Source of the DNA: Dactylellina haptotyla
Taxonomy: Eukaryota > Ascomycota > Orbiliomycetes > Orbiliales > Orbiliaceae
Direction of reading: 5' to 3'
DNA: 64,000 nucleotides
Assembly (NCBI GenBank): GCA_031310005.1
Contig: CM062384.1
Location: 1,364,001-1,428,000 of the forward strand
Shown here one piece after another: positions 61,396-64,000 of the stretch (position 1 is its first letter; every line of letters starts with the position of its first letter). Position numbers and translations under genes: made by a program. The notes under the pieces are model-generated. The model was not told where the DNA came from and searched no databases. It saw nothing but the letters and a program-made list of their open reading frames with translations.

Positions 61396-64000
61396 TGTGA
61401 ACATGTCCCTGTCCGTAGATTTGACATATTTGACTCTCCTCAGTAATCCTCATACGGACCAAACAGCTAAGTGATTTGGGAGCAAAAGTTACCTGCAGCA
61501 ACTCTTAATCATGCCCCTGCAAGGAGTCTTCTGCGGACATTTTCTCTTCAGAAACCTCTCTAGCGAAAGTCAAAAAATATAAATATAAATATAAGGAAGC
61601 TAATTTATACCGCTTATTCGGCTCTCGCGACTCCAAATCATGGGGACACAATCTCATTATTCCGAAAAGCCCAGGTGGTTTCGTGGCTTTTTCCTCGATA
61701 ACTGAGCGGCTGTCTCCACTTGACATGACCCTCCTCTTCGAGCCTGCAATACGATCACGACCCAACCATGTCCCAGCGGAGAAGCGGTCCAATTTCGGCT
61801 TTTAGGGGTTAATAGGCATAGCTCACAAGCGATGAGTTTAAGCGCATGGTCCACAGTGCGTCCTGCGTCGTCAGCTCCATCCTAAGAAGGTCCCATTTCT
61901 TCCGAAAATATCATATTTGCCGTTCCCTGGGTTCTTCTTTGTGACAGAATCGGAATGAGGGTGTGATTTGAAGCAATCCGGCGGCTCTTTGAAGCCTTTT
62001 CAAAGCAGACTACCTCAGCCGACGGAATGTGATAGGGCTTACTACCTAGGTTCTAATTCGAAATGCTGCCATACTTGTGTAAAAATAAAAATAAAATATG
62101 TTCCGGATCTGTTGTCAGATCCGCAAACACGATATGGTCTGACTGGTCGTTCTATTGGCTGTGTAATTTATTCCAGCCTGACGAGTATCACAATTCATGC
62201 CTTTCTCGACGCCAGGGTTTTAGAGTTTGAGGTCATTTGGGCTTAGGTTGAATGAGATTACGTGGGCTGTCCCTCTCAATAGTCGTTTGATAGGTTGTGC
62301 AACTAAATTGGACGCGGAAGCCCGAGGAAAGGGAAGAACGGCCTGCTGGAAGGCAGTGCAAAGGGGACAAATTTCGCGTTCACACTCGGATGCATCGGCC
62401 TGTTTCAGGTCTGGAGGACAAGCTGGCGAATCGCCTAGACCAAGCAAGGCAAGTGACCCTTTCCAGCGCGCCTAATGCAGAAGGCTTAAAAGAAATATAA
62501 GATCTTATCTCACGCTTGCTGTAAAGATCTAAGCGCTGGCAGCCTGGTCGGCCGTGAAATTCACCTCATGTACTCCTCCGCAATTAATTTTAGAAGGGGT
62601 TCAACTAAGATGAGCCAGCCAATAACCTTCCTAGAAGGGTTGCATATTGTATTCCTCCACCTTAAATATCGCAATCAGGAGCCTTAACAGGTGACGGGAT
62701 TGCAGTTTGGCACCGCTTGTCAAAAGGCAAGTGCATGACAGAATGCTGTCTATCACCGCCTGATTGATCTTATCGCTCTTGCTTTCGGACCTCGCAAGCG
62801 CTTGTGACCACCCTTCAAACAACTTGAGAACTCACCCGGACAATATATTAATTTGTTACATACCATTAATAAACCGTTTTAATACAAACAACGGGTTGAA
62901 TCCTTGCGAGTCACGACACTCTTGAGCAACCCCTCCGTGTTCTTCGAGATTCCACCTGTGCTTCTTCCGTCTTCGCGCAAGCTTCGTCTGCATTCGAAAT
63001 TTTCAGTAATCACACCCTCAAAAACCAACCGTTTCCTAACCGTCGGGTTATTACCTCGAGCCTGCCCTCTCCCGATCCAACGGTCGAGAATCCTAGCCCG
63101 CACTCGCTGCAAGGGTAAACCCACCCCTCACAGCAACGCCAAAGAAGAAACTGGTTTGCACTACAACCTGGCCTTGGCCCTGTTGCTACGATTCACACCA
63201 GGCCCCGTCGACCCACGATGAACCTCTTCGAGCTTGCGGCACAGTACAGGCTGCGACGCTGATTATCGCGTACATTACTTGCCAGGTTTCAGAACGTGCA
63301 TAACCACATGAGGCTCCACTTTCAGATAAGCAACAGAGCATCGTGTCCTTGGCGACTGGTAACGCCCAACACAAAAACGACCACTTTCACGGCTTAGTTG
63401 TGTTTAGTAGCGAATTTTAAAATAGACACATCAATATCGTGAGCTGAATGTTTTGTAGAAGTATCCACGAGAAAAGTTGGCTTATGTCACCGTCCTATTT
63501 TCTCTCTCGCTAAATATTGCATCCTGGGCTTTCTGTGGCGATTACATACCAAGCGGACTGGTGGAACATGTAACCAGCGTAAGATAGGTACGTTAGCCCA
63601 CGACAGATGTGCCAACGAAATCCGCCATAGATGGAACACGGCCAGAAAAGCAAGGATTTAGCGGCTACTTTCCTTTCTTCGCCGTCTCGTATAACGCCAG
63701 GATTTTATTTTATTTTTCTTGATTCATTCCAAATAGAATTATATCGCCTAGAGGCGTAGGTACCGGGTCCGAAGGAAAAATGAAAAACTTCGTCCCGTCG
63801 AGAAGCTAAACCCGCTGTGCCACATGGCCGCATGAGAGGGCTGGCAACCCCGGGAAGTTTTTCGACCTCCCAATCAGCCGATCCCCCAAGTCTTCTAAAA
63901 ATCGCAAACATGAAAGGAGTTACCAGTGATTTTCCTACATGTGCATGCAGAAAGTGGCATCTCATCAATCATTCCCTAACATGTTGCGACATGTTGTGAT
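61396..64000. other. Gene-sparse window end
   Basis: 2.6 kb with no supported gene. Short ORFs lack motifs. A box-A-like TGGCACAGCGG on the - strand near 63817-63827 has no matching B box nearby. Confidence 0.5.

Noticed and set aside
63705-63845. Possible tRNA-derived SINE (box A TGGCACAGCGG on the - strand)
   Set aside because: No B box (GGTTCGANTCC) or tRNA-like fold follows at a suitable distance, and no second copy was noticed in the window.

Overview
The window is eukaryotic and fungal. Genes are split by short GT-AG introns (mostly 50-125 bp) with CTAAC/CTAAT-type branch points. The family mix (two Zn2Cys6 regulators, a fungal 7-TM rhodopsin-like receptor, an Stc1-domain protein, an Ime2-type kinase, an NBD-only Hsp70-like ATPase) points to a filamentous ascomycete (Pezizomycotina). 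Intergenic gaps of several kb make a compact Aspergillus-like genome less likely, and an early-diverging class such as Pezizomycetes is possible. The species is not determined. Every multi-exon model below was built by hand from splice signals and checked for frame. None is backed by transcripts.

Layout, left to right: the 3' part of a Pho87/90/91-type phosphate transporter (+, cut by the window edge); an SNF2-family helicase (+, 4 exons); a 7-TM receptor with a long cytoplasmic tail (-), whose frame is broken by one base at a five-G run; a FucP-like MFS sugar transporter (+, 6 exons); 5.7 kb without a recognisable gene, ending in the pyrimidine-rich leader of an Ime2/Crk1-type kinase (+); an Stc1-domain zinc protein and an unrecognised acidic protein, in tandem on the - strand; two small unrecognised ORFs (+); a Zn2Cys6 transcription factor (+, 8 exons); an Hsp70-like ATPase (+) whose conserved first phosphate loop can only be made through a 2-nt exon; a 1720-residue disordered/coiled-coil protein (+); a short-chain dehydrogenase (+); a small lysine-rich protein (+); complex I subunit PSST/NDUFS7 (-); an intron-containing tRNA-Val(CAC) (-); and a protein fusing a Zn2Cys6 DNA-binding domain to a NodL/maltose-type O-acetyltransferase (-). 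The last 8 kb hold only tRNA-Arg(UCU).

The genes do not form a metabolic cluster. They are ordinary chromosomal genes of mixed function: nutrient uptake, signalling, transcription, chromatin, mitochondria. The most interesting observations are the DNA-binding/acetyltransferase fusion, the unusual number of tiny coding exons (2, 8, 18 and 19 nt), the receptor frameshift together with its PWEK-type tail repeats, and a 28-bp imperfect inverted repeat near 52.8-53.1 kb. I found no CRISPR array, phage, intact transposon or secondary-metabolite core gene.
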